A DNA stretch of 64,000 nt, taken from Endomychus coccineus. Taxonomy: Eukaryota; Arthropoda; Insecta; Coleoptera; Endomychidae. The notes under the pieces were generated by a model that had not been told where the DNA came from, did not search any database, and was given only the letters and a program-made list of their open reading frames with translations. The DNA lies in assembly GCA_958510875.1 (NCBI GenBank), contig OY294067.1, positions 108,594,921 to 108,658,920 of the forward strand, read 5' to 3'. A program made the position numbers and the translations under genes. Position 1 is the first letter of the stretch. Each line of letters opens with the position of its first letter. Positions 1 through 12,829 of the stretch are shown here, one piece after another.

Positions 1-704
1 AAACTTGGTTTACTTCAAATTATCTCAAACTAAACAGGGATAAGACACACAAAATTATAATATCATCAAATCGACAAGTAACAACGAAGCAATATGTAGA
101 TTTATTGGGGTTTAGAATTGATGACATGTTAAATTGGGAAGCACATATTGCTAGTTTGTGCAAAAAACTTTCTACACAACTGTTCCTTCTAAGACAACTG
201 AAATTGTGTCTTAGTCAAAGTATGGTATTACAGATATACTTTTCTCTTTTTAACAGCCACCTAACATATGGCATACTATTGTGGGGCCAGTCTTCACATG
301 CAATTAAAGCCTTTCGTATGCAAAAAAAAGCAATCAGGATCATAGCCAATGTTTCTTACAGAGAACACTGTCGTCCTTTATTTCAAGAACTTAAAATTCT
401 ACCCTTGCCATGTATTTTCATACTTTACAATGTTTTAGAAATACACAAAAATAATACTAAGTACCTCACAAATGCTGATTTTCATAATTACCCAACTCGA
501 AGAGGTGCACAACTAAGACCTCAATTTCATCGACTGGATCTATCAGCTCGAAATTCACTCAACTTACATTTATACAATAAAATACCAGCAGACATTACTG
601 GTTTGAGTTATAACCGTTATAAGGTTAGAGTAAAGCACTCACTATTGAGGCACTGTTTCTACTCCATCGAAGAGTATTTAAATTGTGAGACATTAATTTT
701 TTAA
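1..704 (+). pseudogene. C-terminal end of a non-LTR retrotransposon reverse transcriptase
   Basis: The frame is open from the window edge to a stop at 704 (about 230 codons). It has the features of the region after the RT active site in CR1/Jockey-group elements: LNWEAHI then CKKLS, LTYGILLWG, QKKAIRIIANVSYREHC and YNKIPADI. These are known as the thumb/C-terminal part of non-LTR polymerases, which copy element RNA at a nicked target. Catalytic palm motifs would lie upstream, outside the window. The 3' end is a short TCTA repeat tail. The copy is 5'-cut by the window and has no visible stop inside, so it may be a fairly young insertion in the SNW1 upstream intron. Confidence 0.85.
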
Positions 705-858
705 CATGTTAGTTTTGTTTTAATTTTAGAAATAACTATTTTAGATGTAATTAGTATGTATTAACTGCAACTATTACTTTTGTTAATTTACCAGTTTGAC
801 ATGTCACTATTGTACATTTTGTATTCAATGTGATGAAATAAATCTATCTATCTATCTA
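705..858 (+). repeat. 3' UTR and (TCTA)n tail of the non-LTR element
   Basis: The 3' UTR ends in AATAAA followed by four TCTA-like units at 843-858. Simple-repeat tails of this kind are usual for CR1-group elements and mark the likely 3' boundary of the insertion. Confidence 0.6.
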
Positions 859-2755
859 ATACTTTTTGAATATAAGTATCGGTTGGGGTTAATCACTTAT
901 TAAAGTATTCTTTGATACTGAAGTTATAAAAAAGGATAAATTCAAGACAATAAATAAGTAACAGAAGATTACTGATATTAATCATAATGTGTAATAAGGT
1001 AAAATGTGAATCAAGACATTTAATTCAACAAATCCACTAATTGTGATAGTGAAGGTAATGAATATTCCAAGATACAGAAAAGTGAAGAGATTTAACAATA
1101 TTATATTAATATTTATATATCAATAAGCAGTAGAATGTGATTAATTTGAGGAGCAGAAGCGTTTACGATTTTAGAATTATTTAGGCATCCCTTTCATTGC
1201 CTTAAATGATCAGGACAAATTAATATGATAATTCCTCATATGTATAATTGGATTTATGCTTTAGAAGAGAGATACCGTAAATTCCGCGCCGCTTCCACGG
1301 TTTGCTTCTAGAATTTCATCGGAACTCACATCTAAAAAACTCTAAGTCTGTATCGACCCTTGAATTTGCTGATACGACTATGTTAATACTGTCCAGTAAT
1401 TTTTTATTGTTTTCGCCTCTAACCGTCGTTGCTACCACCAGGGTAACTGTTCGGAAAACCAGGATCTACGTCGTTTCTTAGGATATGGTATGATAGCGTG
1501 TCTTGGAAACTGTAGAAACTGCCTGTTCATGATCTGCTACCTTCATTGAGGATATCAGTCAATAACCACGTGTCGAGATGAGAATCGGTGAAATTATCCG
1601 ACAATTTAAATATGTGATAATTAGTCAGTGAAAAGTTATTAGCCATGAGAAACTGAATCAGCTTTTGCGCTGGCAAAACGTGTTTGATCTCAATTAATTA
1701 GATATTAAACAAGCAGTGAACATAAATAGAGTGCAGGAAGGTATTGGACGGTTTAACACGCCTCGATTAAATTTAATAAATGAAGTAAGTCAAGAAAACA
1801 AAGGCTAAGTAACTTGAATTAATTAGATTACCTGCACTCTATGTATGTTACCCACTCTCTGGTTCAACTCAGAAGATGGCTCAATTGGTCAGAATCCGCT
1901 ACTCTACGCATTCCCTTTTCATTTATGAATACGGTAATTTGAATAATTATATTATATTATATTATAATGTATTCTTTCGGAACGGCGTAAGAACCATAGA
2001 TATCTATTCATGGCTTGCGGATCTAAACAGGTTGAACTATTGAATCATAGGTGACGTTACCTGCACCTAATGTTATTCAGGTTATAAATTAAATTATTAA
2101 TGAGGTGATACGGAACGGAACGTTAGAAAGTGTTGCTATAATTCAAACACCATAAGCGAAGTATTCGAATAGTCCGTTACGGTAACATCAAGCAGTGAAA
2201 CGGTCAAACGCTTATCAATTATTTGATATTAAAACATGTTGTACAAAATTAATAGCTTAGCTGGGACATTCATCTTTTTATTTCTCGAAAATGTTATTAC
2301 TCCGTTTTCTACAAAATAATACTTTATGGTAGATGTAACCTCGTTGAGTCTTAAGGTTAATATAATAACTATTATTACTTATACAAAGTGATTCACTTAT
2401 CAAAATGAGATTCAGAGGAAATCAAAATTTCGTTTGAAAGTTTACTAGTATATCGGAAAATTTGATCGTTTTTTAATCAATATATTCTGAAGTACATTAC
2501 AATTACAAATATGGAGTGCCTACACAAAACTTGATCGTCAATAGCATTGAAGCTGCGAAACTGTCTCTGAGTTTGTGTTCCCAAAATCAGCTCTTACGAA
2601 TTTGAAATTTAATATTTTCATTCAAAAAACTTTGTGAAGGAAAAAATCGATTGCAAGCTGCTGTGTGTAAATGAATGATTTTGTTGATTTGGAATGTTAA
2701 AGTGTTACTATCATTCAGCCTTCAACATGTTCTTTGACGTTTATTTACATTTCAG
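859..2755. other. No recognised gene; probable SNW1 intron
   Basis: AT-rich sequence upstream of the first visible SNW1 exon. No ORF with recognisable similarity and no repeat pair was seen. The 3' end is a normal intron end (TTTACATTTCAG, AG at 2754-2755). Confidence 0.5.
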
Positions 2756-3401
2756 GATATACCGTGCCTTTGGACAAGAGATTGGCAGCCGACGGTAGAG
2801 GTCTGCAGCAACTGCACATTAACGAAAACTTCGCTAAACTTGCAGAGGCATTATATATAGCGGATCGTAAAGCTAGAGAAGCTGTTGAAACTCGCGCTCA
2901 ACTCGAAAAGAAATTAGCTCAAAAAGAAAAGGAACAGAAAGAGGAGCACCTCCGCCAATTGGCGCAAAGAGCCAGAGATGAAAGAGCTGGCATAAGAGTG
3001 GCACCCGCGGACGCTGCCAAACTCAATGATGAAGAAGAACGCGAACGGGAGATGTTGCGTCAAGATCGACACAAAGAGAGGGCCAGAGAGAGGAATTTAG
3101 CGAGGGCCGCACCCGATAAAAGATCCAAACTGCAGAAGGAAAGAGAGCGTGACATATCAGAACAGATAGCTTTGGGTATGCCTGCACGTGGCGTACCTAC
3201 GGGAGAGATGCAGTACGACCAACGTTTGTTTGGACAAGCGAAAGGTCTTGGTCAGGGGTATGCTGATGACGAGGGATACAACGTGTATGATAAACCTTGG
3301 CGAGATGGAGGCTCTATGGCGAATCATTTATATCGACCTAGTCGAAACGTTGACAAAGACATATACGGGGAAGACTTAGAGAAAATTGTCAAAACAAACA
3401 G
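2756..3401 (+). CDS. SNW1 (Bx42): SNW1/SKIP (Bx42) internal exon
   Basis: This exon encodes about 215 residues of SNW domain-containing protein 1 (SKIP, yeast Prp45), a nuclear spliceosome component and transcription co-regulator. It starts inside the SNW domain with GYTVPLDKRLAADGRGLQ, continues through NENFAKLAEALYIADRKARE, a highly charged helical stretch, AAPDKRSKLQ, DISEQIALGMP and QYDQRLF, and ends at YGEDLEKIVKTN. Borders are clear: acceptor TTTCAG before 2756, and donor GTAATC after 3401, splitting an Arg codon AG|A that is completed by the next exon. The exon is fully open and well conserved, so it is a functional host gene. The N-terminal half is not in the window. Confidence 0.95.
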
Positions 3402-3659
3402 GTAATCCTTAAATTCTTCACCTAAATCTATTTTCTTCGCCTTAATATACACTTTTGTTTCGAATCGATATGATTTACATTATTATACATTTACGGACGA
3501 AAAAATTGCATATTTTATTTTAGATCTTTATTTTTTTTCAACACTTGTGATTTCTATTGCTAAGATTCATGAGCAAAATAACCCGATTTAGGTTGTAACA
3601 TTTATTAGGAAATAGCAACGATAATATAATATAACATTAATTCATGGCGATATAATACA

Positions 3660-3795
3660 AAGTTAGTACTTCCTATTTCCTCCTCTAGCTCTATTGATGG
3701 CCTGTATCCTCCTAGGAATGCTGCACAAATGATATTCCTTGCGGAATTTTATTCTTGATTGTGCAATTGAGTTAGGAGCTGAACATCAGAATGTA
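3660..3795 (-). pseudogene. Tc1/mariner-superfamily transposase C-terminal remnant
   Basis: Read on the minus strand, the sequence gives IPRRIQAINRARGGN. This matches the very C-terminal signature of Tc1-like DDE transposases (MxRRxQAxIxARGGxTRY), preceded in another frame by NKIPQG. The part with the catalytic acidic residues is not recognisable, and the reading frame is broken. It is a small old relic inside the SNW1 intron. Confidence 0.55.
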
Positions 3796-5421
3796 CCATG
3801 TTACTTTATAGGTTTTGCGTTATGACTATAGTGGCCACTCTTCCACCGCAATCTCGACATTCGCGAGGAGGTTCACAGTCTTTGCGGCATGTTCAGTACA
3901 GCGGCCATAAGGGAAACCATGTCCTTCAAGGATTCGTATGTACCAGTCACCAATTAACCTTAACCTTTCAATAAAATGAAATACTACAATTTACTTGTCT
4001 AATTTCCAATTAATATACAAAAAAATTGTTTTATTTCATTTTATTAAAATGGATTTCCATAAAATAAACAGTCCATCACTATCTCTGCTTAACCTTACAG
4101 CTGGCGCCCCTATTATTTTCAATTAATAAGTTAATGGTTTTTTCTTTACTGAAATGTGGGGAAATTGTAATGGGGATGTCAAGAAACGATATATGACAGT
4201 AGTGCAAGAAAGTATTCCATATTCGTGAACAATGAAACAAGCGAGACTCAAAAAATTAGGAAAAAATCTTTTCAATATATTTCATTGACCTATTCGTCTA
4301 GATCAGTACCCTCATCCTAGAACTTGTCGCGGACCACCTCAACGGCTGAATGGTTCTGGCGTGTAAATGATATTGACAAGGGCAATACTTCACTAATGCT
4401 AAATATTCTTTCCTCCAATAAATATGACGTCACACCCCACGTTTTCGAAGGTTTCTTATTTTTCTTCACGGTTCAACAGCCCGACCGTAATTCCTTTGAG
4501 AAAACCACTACTTATGTCATGAGGTGCTTAGGAGAATTTGAATAAATAAATTTAATCCGCCATTCTTTTGTTGATTCTAGAAATCGAGTTAGCGGCTCAT
4601 ATTTTATCGACACTGTAACGTTGAGGTTCAGGATGATCTGACGGTTTCTGGTGTCGGTGTCCATTTCGTCTTCTTCATGTTATGTTCAGACTGGAATTAT
4701 AGCTCCATATCTCTGTTTTTCCCGGCAAGACTTCTCTTTGGATTTCAGCTTCGTTTTTTTCATTGTGTCGAAACCGTTATTTTTTTTGAGGCAATAGGCT
4801 GCCAGTGGCACACTTGTTCACCAAATGACTGATAGTGATGTCGTCAGACTCCCAACACTCACTGTCATAAGAATTTCAGTTAATTTTAAAGCTCTAATAT
4901 TGACATTCATAGCACTGGGAACTAATGGTTAGAATGTTTGAACTTTGTTGTAATTGCTCCTCTCAGTTAAACAACTATGAAAGTAATGAAGACTCAAGAA
5001 TACCTGCTTCAAATCACTGGCAGTAACTTGGCTTTCATTTTATTTTCATGTTCTCTTTCAGACTTATATCTGTAAGGATACCTAATATGTGCCGAAACGA
5101 CATTTTCAAGATATAAAAGCACTAGGAATGTCATTCGTACAACTTCAAATAAAGTGCTCACTCATTTTTTTAGTTGTCAAGACACACTATGCTATGTTTA
5201 TATATATTTTTCAAACTTTATCCTCTACTCAGCTTTAAAGGTTATGATTGGACAATATCTCATCTGTAATAAATTGAAATAAATGCAAAACCCTCAAATG
5301 TAAGACATTCAGTAATAGAAATCACAAAGTATTGTAGAAAAAGAGATATAAATAAAATTTACTATTTTTGTACGTGGGTATATTAAAGTTTAAATTCCCT
5401 TATAATACGGGAAGAGATAGG

Positions 5422-5529
<108 letters not shown>

Positions 5530-6504
5530 CTTGGTAACCAGCTCAAATCTTTATGACAGCATAAGGACAAGTTTTAATGCTGTGTCTTTGTTATGCTCTA
5601 TCTACCATTGGCACAAAATTTACACAATTAACTGAAAAATGGTTTAATTCCAAAAACTAACTATTTGCTAATATACAATTTTTTTGATCATCTATTAATA
5701 GCTTAATATGCAATTTCTTTAAATGAAAAAGAAATGACCAATTCCTTGACAAAAACATATTTTTCCATCTATTGTTATAAAAAATAGCTATTTTGAAAAG
5801 AAAAATGTAATCTTAATTTGTTAATAATGGTTGGATCTTGAAAGATTCAAGTCTTTCCCTTTCGACATACCGTTATTTAATTTGAGCGCAAAAATTGAAA
5901 AATAAAGCGGTAAATCAATGTTGAAACAATTAAGCTCGCAGAATTCGAAAATTTTTTCAAGAGATCACCGCATTTTTTACATAACAATCGACCATAAACT
6001 CGCTGCGGTCCTGAAAAATCGAAAAGCGACAATTTTGTATCGAAATACAGAGAATAATAAGTAAAATTGAACTCAATGTCATGTAGGTATGCTCAGAGAA
6101 TCGCACGTAACCTAACGCTACACTCATAAGATAGTATGATGGCATAGAATGATGCTAGAGTTATGATGAAACCTATAAATTCTGAAACAACTGTAATCTC
6201 TCATTGACTGTTTATATTTCCAACATTTTTCTCTATTCATGAATATGTTTTTTGTAATTCAATATTCGTCAAGGCATTAGCACATGAGTAACATCTAAGT
6301 GAATTCAGCCACGTATTCATAACTTAGGTTTTGAATGTTATTTTGTGGCAGTTTTATGCTTTGTTTCAAACATCTGACATGTCGTTGCATTGAAATTGAC
6401 TATGTTTGATGTAGTCCACATATTTGCCATTAAAGGCACTCAATTTAACTTTACTGCAACTTTGTACTGCGCGATTAATTACAATTGGAGTCTTCCAACT
6501 TTAG

Positions 6505-6691
6505 ATTTGTACCTGATAAGGAGTTTGGTGGTACAGATCGTAGTGGAGCGTCAAGAGCAGGACCCGTGCAATTCGAAAAAGAAGAAGATCCTTTTGGGTT
6601 GGATCAGTTTTTGAGTCAAGCTAAGAGAGCTAGCAAAAGGAAAGAGCCAGAAAGGAGGGACGATCGTGACAAAAGGAAGAGACGTGACTAG
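6505..6691 (+). CDS. SNW1 (Bx42): SNW1/SKIP (Bx42) terminal coding exon
   Basis: This is the terminal exon after acceptor CCAACTTTAG. It completes the split Arg codon and encodes FVPDKEFGGTDRSG, GPVQFEKEEDPFGLDQFL and a basic C-terminus ending KRKRRD, with TAG at 6689-6691. FVPDKEF and PVQFExDPFGLDxFL are the hallmark C-terminal motifs of metazoan SNW1, and the basic tail fits nuclear import. The full frame 2756-3401 plus 6505-6691 gives about 277 residues, consistent with the C-terminal half of the ~540-residue family. An element of foldback type begins only about 100 bases after the stop codon. Confidence 0.95.
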
Positions 6692-6737
6692 GAAATTAAG
6701 TGTAAATAATCTAGACAATTATTGTACCTCTTGTAAC

Positions 6738-6743
6738 ATTAAA
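6738..6743 (+). promoter_or_regulatory. Candidate SNW1 poly(A) signal
   Basis: ATTAAA, the commonest variant of the poly(A) signal, lies 47 bases after the SNW1 stop codon. No AATAAA occurs before the transposon that starts at 6793, so this is the best native candidate. Confidence 0.45.
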
Positions 6744-6792
6744 CTTTATACAGAAAATCATTTGTCAATTCATTATATTGAATATGTGTGTA

Positions 6793-8738
6793 TAGTGGAG
6801 TCAATCTACGGAAAAATAGGACGAGGTTCGTATAAATTTGATAGAGGTAAGCGACCTGGAAAAAATGACTTCTTATGTTAAAAATAATATGATCCCAAAA
6901 TTTCAATTAGCAATATTGGATGGAACCATGTCTAACCTACAAAAAACTGTTTTTTGCCCTTTTTTAGGTCAGTTTTGAAGTTTATTTTTTTTGGGACCCC
7001 TTACACTTCCGGCTAAGGTTTGAAATAGGTACCCTCTTATTGTTGGTCTAAATTTCGTGACATTCCGTTTACTCCCTCTCCTGGAATTATAAGTATATAC
7101 GATTTTTGAAGCAAAAATTTAAATTGGGCTATTTTGGCCAAATTGGATGAAATTTGATGAAAAATTAGGTCGTGGCGGTCAGAATAAGTGGTTCAAATAT
7201 GGGCTAAGAATATTGAATAGTTTTGCTTAAATCCAAATTTGGCCAATTTGACCCAAATTTTAAAGTGATTCCCTCTTTTTTCAAAAGGTCAGAGCATACT
7301 CTACTTAGACTCAAATTAAAGGTTATTTTATGTAATTTAATGTGGTATATGTCCGAATCAACTTTTCTTTAAGATTCATCCATTTTTTGGCTATTTACAG
7401 TATATGTTATCATAAAGCATTTATGTGATCCACATCAACATTACATTTTTTGTACTATGAAATACGTTAGTATTTTAATGTTACTATATGTATATATTAT
7501 AGTAAATAAAAAAACATCCTACACAAAATGTTATTATTGAAAAATATTTATAAAAAAATGACTCGTTAAAAATAAATAATTATATTATATGTTCAAAAAG
7601 TAAGGAATATAGAATAGTTTTTTTTAATTTAAATAACACAATTTTATTTATTTAATAACCTTCACCTGATGTGCGCGTACGTGTATATTTTAGTTTATTA
7701 TACCTTCATTTTTTTAATAAAATTGTTTGAAATATTTTGCAAATATTTATTTAAAAATAAAATACTTCAATAAGTTTATACTATACAAGAAATTAAACAT
7801 TATAACTTACAAAAAAAATTATATATTATAATATGCTTTAATTTTTTCCTTACCTGACATTGTTTTCAATAAAAGTTTTTCTATTATATTAATAAGAGGC
7901 GCGGTCCTAAACATTGGATGCTCGTTTTTATCGAAGGGGAAGCATGCCTGTATAATATAGATGATTTCTTTTTTTTAATATTTTTCAAAAATAAAATTTT
8001 GTGTATGATGTTTTTGCATTTACTTTAATATATACATATAATAATATTTAATATAGTAAAATTAAAATAATAACGTATTTCATAGTACAACAAATGTAAT
8101 GTTGATGTGGATCACATAAATGGTTTATGATAAAATATACTGTAAATCGCCAAAAAATGGATGAATCGTATGAAAATTAATAAGTTGATACGGACATATA
8201 CCACATTAAAGTACATAAAATAACCTTTATTTTGAGTCTAAGTAGAGTACGCTTTGACTTTTTTGACAAAAGGGGGAGTCATTTTAAAATTTGGGCCAAA
8301 TTTAAATTTTAAGCAAAAGTATTCAATATTTTTAGCCCATATTTGGACCACTTATTGTGATCGCCACGACCTACTTTTTCATCAAATTTCATCCAATTTG
8401 AATTTTTGCTCCAAAAAACGTATAAGTATATATATTCCAGGAGGGGGGTAAACGGAATGTCTAGAAATTTGGACTGAAGGTTCCTCAAATATCAACAATG
8501 AAAGGGAACCAATTACAAATCTTAGGCGGAAGTCTAAGGGGTAAAAAAAATAAAACTCCAAGACTGACCTAAAAAAGGGCAAAAAACAGTTTTTTGAAGG
8601 ACATGGTTCCACCCAATATTGCTAATAGAAATCTGGGATCCTATTATTTTTATCATAAGACATGCTTTTTCCAGGTCGCTAACCTCTATCAAATTTTTAC
8701 GAACCTCGTCCTATTTTTCCGTAGATTTATTCCTCTAA
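6793..8738. mobile_element. Long-inverted-repeat element A
   Basis: The left arm (about 6793-7475) and right arm (about 8070-8738) are reverse complements for several hundred bases. Examples are CTACGGAAAAATAGGACGAG against its complement at 8703-8723, and GTTGATGTGGATCACATAAA against its complement near 7430. The ends read TAGTGGAGTCAATCTACGG on the left and, complemented, TAGAGGAATAAATCTACGG on the right. The AT-rich centre has no coding sequence that I can see. The same family, diverged, sits at 24349-28740. No transposase is present, so it is non-autonomous; a TA at each tip could be the target duplication, but this is not certain. Confidence 0.85.
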
Positions 8739-9109
8739 TAGATAGGTGTCCCAATTGTAATCTGGCAAACTTCAGTCGATATTACGCTTTCTAAGGTAGA
8801 TGCATGCATATTACTTATTACAACTTGTAGGTGGCTCCATTTATTTTGAAAACGGCTGTTCTAATCGCAATTTTGGAGGAATACCTTCATTTTTCCAAGT
8901 TGAACGAGGAAACGTCTAGTGGCGTAGGAAAGCAATACCCCTGTAGTTTATTATTATTTGAAAGAATCGGGTCCTCAAGGACACCACCCAGAGGCCTTTC
9001 GGTCCCCCGGGTCACTAATACAAATTTACAGTTTATTTTTTATCTAATTAAAATGAAATTTTTATTCTATTTTTATTAGACTTTGAAGCGTAAGTCCCCT
9101 ACTCCACTA
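8739..9109. other. Unassigned spacer
   Basis: No recognisable feature between element A and the non-LTR relic. It may be a more decayed continuation of the latter. Confidence 0.4.
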
Positions 9110-10290
9110 CTTTGGGAACTCAGGTCGAAAGTGATGACTCTGTTGAGTCTAAAGGGAAATATGCTGAGCAAATTACTATGTCCTCTTGCCTATTCCCTTC
9201 TGTAATGATCTTTGCTGATCTCAGTAGTCGTATCCCTCGACTATTGCAGTATGAGTGTGACATTTATTCCTCAGGTTACTATAGAAGCCCTGGGTCTTTC
9301 CGAACTGCTCCCAAAGAAGATGGTGCCTGCGCTTCGAAGCCTGGTAACTATCCCCCTCCTACTGAGATAAACATGTCGGCTCCTCATCAGTTTGAATAAG
9401 ATGCCAGGACTTTGGTGCAAATTAATTTGGATCAAGTTTACCTTAAAACCATCGCTCACTCGTTTTCCGGGTTCCTTGTCGCCCTTCCCCTCCTTTGGGT
9501 GGGAGGCATCTTACGGCGATTCTCCTTTCCTCCCTGTCGGGTTCTCCGTAGATCAGGTTCAACACCTTTGCCCCCGGAGTATATCCTTCAGCTACTCTTA
9601 TTGGGTGTCGGGTTTTGCGTACCCAACACCCTCGAACCTCTTCTACCTTCGCGGGGGCACCCGGGAACCAAGCCGAGACCCTATGGTATCTTTGGAGGTC
9701 CTCCAAACCCACCACACGAAGCCATGTCTATTCTTCCAACGTCAACTTAGCTACAACCCTAGTCAATGAATTCCTCCAGGAACTGGCTGACATGGTTCAA
9801 TCCTGTAGATTGAACTATGATAGCTCCCGCTTTGATAGAAGTATTCTCAAAGCAAGGAACGGCTGTGTCACCCCCTCCAGCGCTTTAATCACTCAGTATC
9901 GTTCCCTGGGGCCTTCCAGATGCGTTGTATTTAACATCTCCTCGGGGTAGTCCTTGGCGATAATGGCCTTTAAGACAGCACTATTTGCCATCTGGGCAGA
10001 AGAGAGGGCTCTTTCGTCGTGGTCCCTTTTTTCTTCGTCGGAGGCGTGTCTAACGACTTCCTCTGTCCTTTGCCATCGACTGAGTTTTGCCTTCGCGATG
10101 TTGAGGCACTCTCGTTCTGGACTTGCGTTTCACAGAGGCGTTTTGGTACGGTTCTCCAACGGGCCCGCCCCCAGGTTCCACACCTTCCGAGCTTTTCTGT
10201 GACCCGGTCCTATGCGGCCTATTCACAATAGTCCCTGTGTGTCCTTTAGGGTCCATAGGTTCACAGTTTGATGACTCGAGAGGAGGCATC
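9110..10290 (-). pseudogene. R1/I-type non-LTR retrotransposon: gag-like ORF1 and start of endonuclease ORF2
   Basis: On the minus strand, the right part gives a proline/arginine-rich gag-like region. A block follows at about 9715-9443 with VVGLEDLQRY and SAWFPG, which resembles the C-terminal domain of ORF1 proteins of such elements. Around 9459-9271 comes NLIQINLHQS and FFGSSSERPRASIV. This matches the N-terminus of the AP-endonuclease ORF2 (xQINLHHS ... RAxI). Several stops and frame changes show that it is dead. The catalytic end of the endonuclease and all of the RT are absent. Base composition is more GC-rich than the surroundings, as expected for a retained retroelement ORF. Confidence 0.7.
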
Positions 10291-11242
10291 CGAAGTCACC
10301 TAATATTTGTTGAAATATATTCTTACATCGAGTCTGGCAGCGCCTGCAATTTAAGTTTGAAAAACGAAACATTTGAAACTAGAATACAAGGTTGTGGAAG
10401 AGTGTCCACAATAATATAATTGAGTCACAGTTGATGCAGTTAATCGTGTTAACAGATTACACTCAGTTGTTGCAATATATATATTATATACAAACGAAAT
10501 CGACAGTTCTTTACTTATCTTTGAAGAACAAGAAATATTACAAAATATTCATTAATTTATTATTGTTTTTTTTATTTCACATTACACTACTGAGTTTTGA
10601 TACTATTTTAATAATACTGGCTCAAATTTTTGAAACAATAGTTTTCCTGCTTCATCATCTTCCAAACCGCAAACTACAAAATGAGGCTTACAAATGCGAT
10701 ATGAGCTTTATAACGCATGCATGCGAAATTCGCACGGCTGCGTAGGACGAATTGCGCAATAGCATAATTACGTTATTATAGCATTATCACACTATATTAT
10801 ACAAATTTTTATCTATGAACGTAAAAATAAATAATTATAATATAAAATTTGTCATGATTTAACTGGAATACTGGATCATTGAAACTAAGAATTGAGATGG
10901 CGGTTTTAAAAACATTGAAAACGCATGCGGTAATAAACTCCTTTCTCACGCAAAATGAGTGGGATTCAAATTCTTATCTCACTGGTGTAGATAATATAAT
11001 TTTATGTTTGTCCTAAGATAAACAAGTTCACACGTACAGTTTCCAAAGTGTATAAACCTAAAAACCTGAGATCAATCTATCAGACTTCCCTCACATTTGT
11101 TAGCAACATTTATAGCTTTCGGGCATCTCTGCGGGTCGAATGTATGATTGTAGGAACAGAAAATATATTGGAAATGATTTAGAAACAACTATTGAAATTT
11201 TATCCAAATGGTCTACATAATGTATTTAAAAAAACTGTGTTT
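10291..11242. other. Unassigned AT-rich spacer
   Basis: No gene, repeat partner or element border was recognised here. Confidence 0.4.
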
Positions 11243-12549
11243 TAAGTTTGTAAGGGTTACAATTTACTCTTACTCAAGGATAAACTAAAAGCTCTATTTT
11301 ATCACTTGGTTGCCGACAGCTACAGTGAAGACGGTCTTTAGATGTTAAGAATTCGGGCGCCAGAGTATTTTAACCAACCAATGAATTACGTATATAACTA
11401 GGGGATAGAAATACTCAAGTTCCCAGGTCAAATTACCCTGAAAGAAAAAAATAAAAGACCTGTACCCAGAATGATTGAAATTTACTTTGAAATACTAATA
11501 TTGATATAGTTTATGACAGAACTTATATTAATGAGATATGAAGCGAATGAATTAAAATATGGATGAAGATAATTGCTTAAATCATTAAAACAAGTGAACA
11601 GTTAAATTTACACAATATACAATACTCAATGATTATTTAAATTGTTACATAAAACCAAATCGGTAGCCTGACCTGATGAGAGCTGGATGTTATACTTGCT
11701 TGGTTATGGATTAATACTTTTACTTCATGTAGGGGTCCCTTCCACAATTGTAATACCGTTTCCACGATTGCACATCACCAGTAAATCAGCGACTCCTAAG
11801 TAATCTTTCCCACAGCAGACTCAAACCAACCGCAATACACTTCTTGTTGAATTTTCCACAACATAGACAAAAAAGGAACCCTGAAATTAGGATATGTTCA
11901 AACCTCTATTGTTCTTTTGTCGTCAGAACACAGACATGAACAAAATACATAACAATTGTTGAACAATTAGGACTAGCCTATGTTCTGTCAGATACCACCT
12001 ATGAAGGCAAATTAATTCCTGAAGTCAGTGAATAAATCAAATGGAATTACAAAGATATTTACCTCTATCACGATAGGGTTTTCCTTCCAATAAGACAAAC
12101 TTTACTTCCATTCACAACCAGTCACGTTGAAACTAAGTTTTGATCTCCGAAGGTACATTAATTACTCAATTAATCTCAATTATCCCAATCCAAATTAGTA
12201 ATTGATGTCTTTCTTTTCAACGGAAGAATATTCCCAGAATTTGGTTCCAAATACAAGCTTGGTATCACCTCCCTGTTGAAAATGACCTAGCAACGCACTT
12301 CTCACTTGAACGATTTTACCGGAAGTACGCCATTTTCTCTTTCTTCCCGGCGTCGCGTTGTCTCACAGAACAACCTCGAAATAGAAGCGGTAACTACGGA
12401 TCTCACACCGAAAAACCATGACCCTTAGAATATACGGTCCATGACTCTTAGAATATACGGTCTAGCATAGCTGACGTCACAGGAGTTAACTGATTGTACT
12501 ACAGCGGCCATTTCTAAGCCGTTAAGTGGAATTTACACGTTACAAGTTG
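11243..12549 (+). repeat. Left inverted arm (1.3 kb)
   Basis: Reverse complement of 16389-17690. The inner edge is near ACACGTTACAA (about 12536-12549); the outer edge is near AAGTTTGTAAGGGTTAC. Outside these points the two sides no longer match. Confidence 0.9.
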
Positions 12550-12829
12550 ACACCTGCTGTCAGGTTGACACACTATTAGTATTATTCACACAAAAATAAC
12601 CTTTTTTTGCACTCCCTGGATTAAAAGTGCCACTTTAGTCTTCATTTTCAGAGACTGAAGTGTCACTTTCACCTCCTAGGGATTGAATAGAAATTTAATC
12701 TCTAGGGAGCAAAAGTATCTTCAGTCGAAAATTTGCTGTTCATACATCATGATTTAACTGTTATTTCAAACTTTTTAGGAATTTTTGTTTGAAGATTAAT
12801 CACATTTCCTTTCAATTCATTGCGCATGA

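Noticed and set aside
6390..6614. Overlapping plus-strand ORF at the SNW1 terminal exon
   Set aside because: Different frame from the conserved exon and crosses its acceptor site.
10050..10419. Plus-strand ORFs in the 9.1-10.3 kb GC-richer block
   Set aside because: They are antisense to the non-LTR ORF1/endonuclease relic that explains the open frames.
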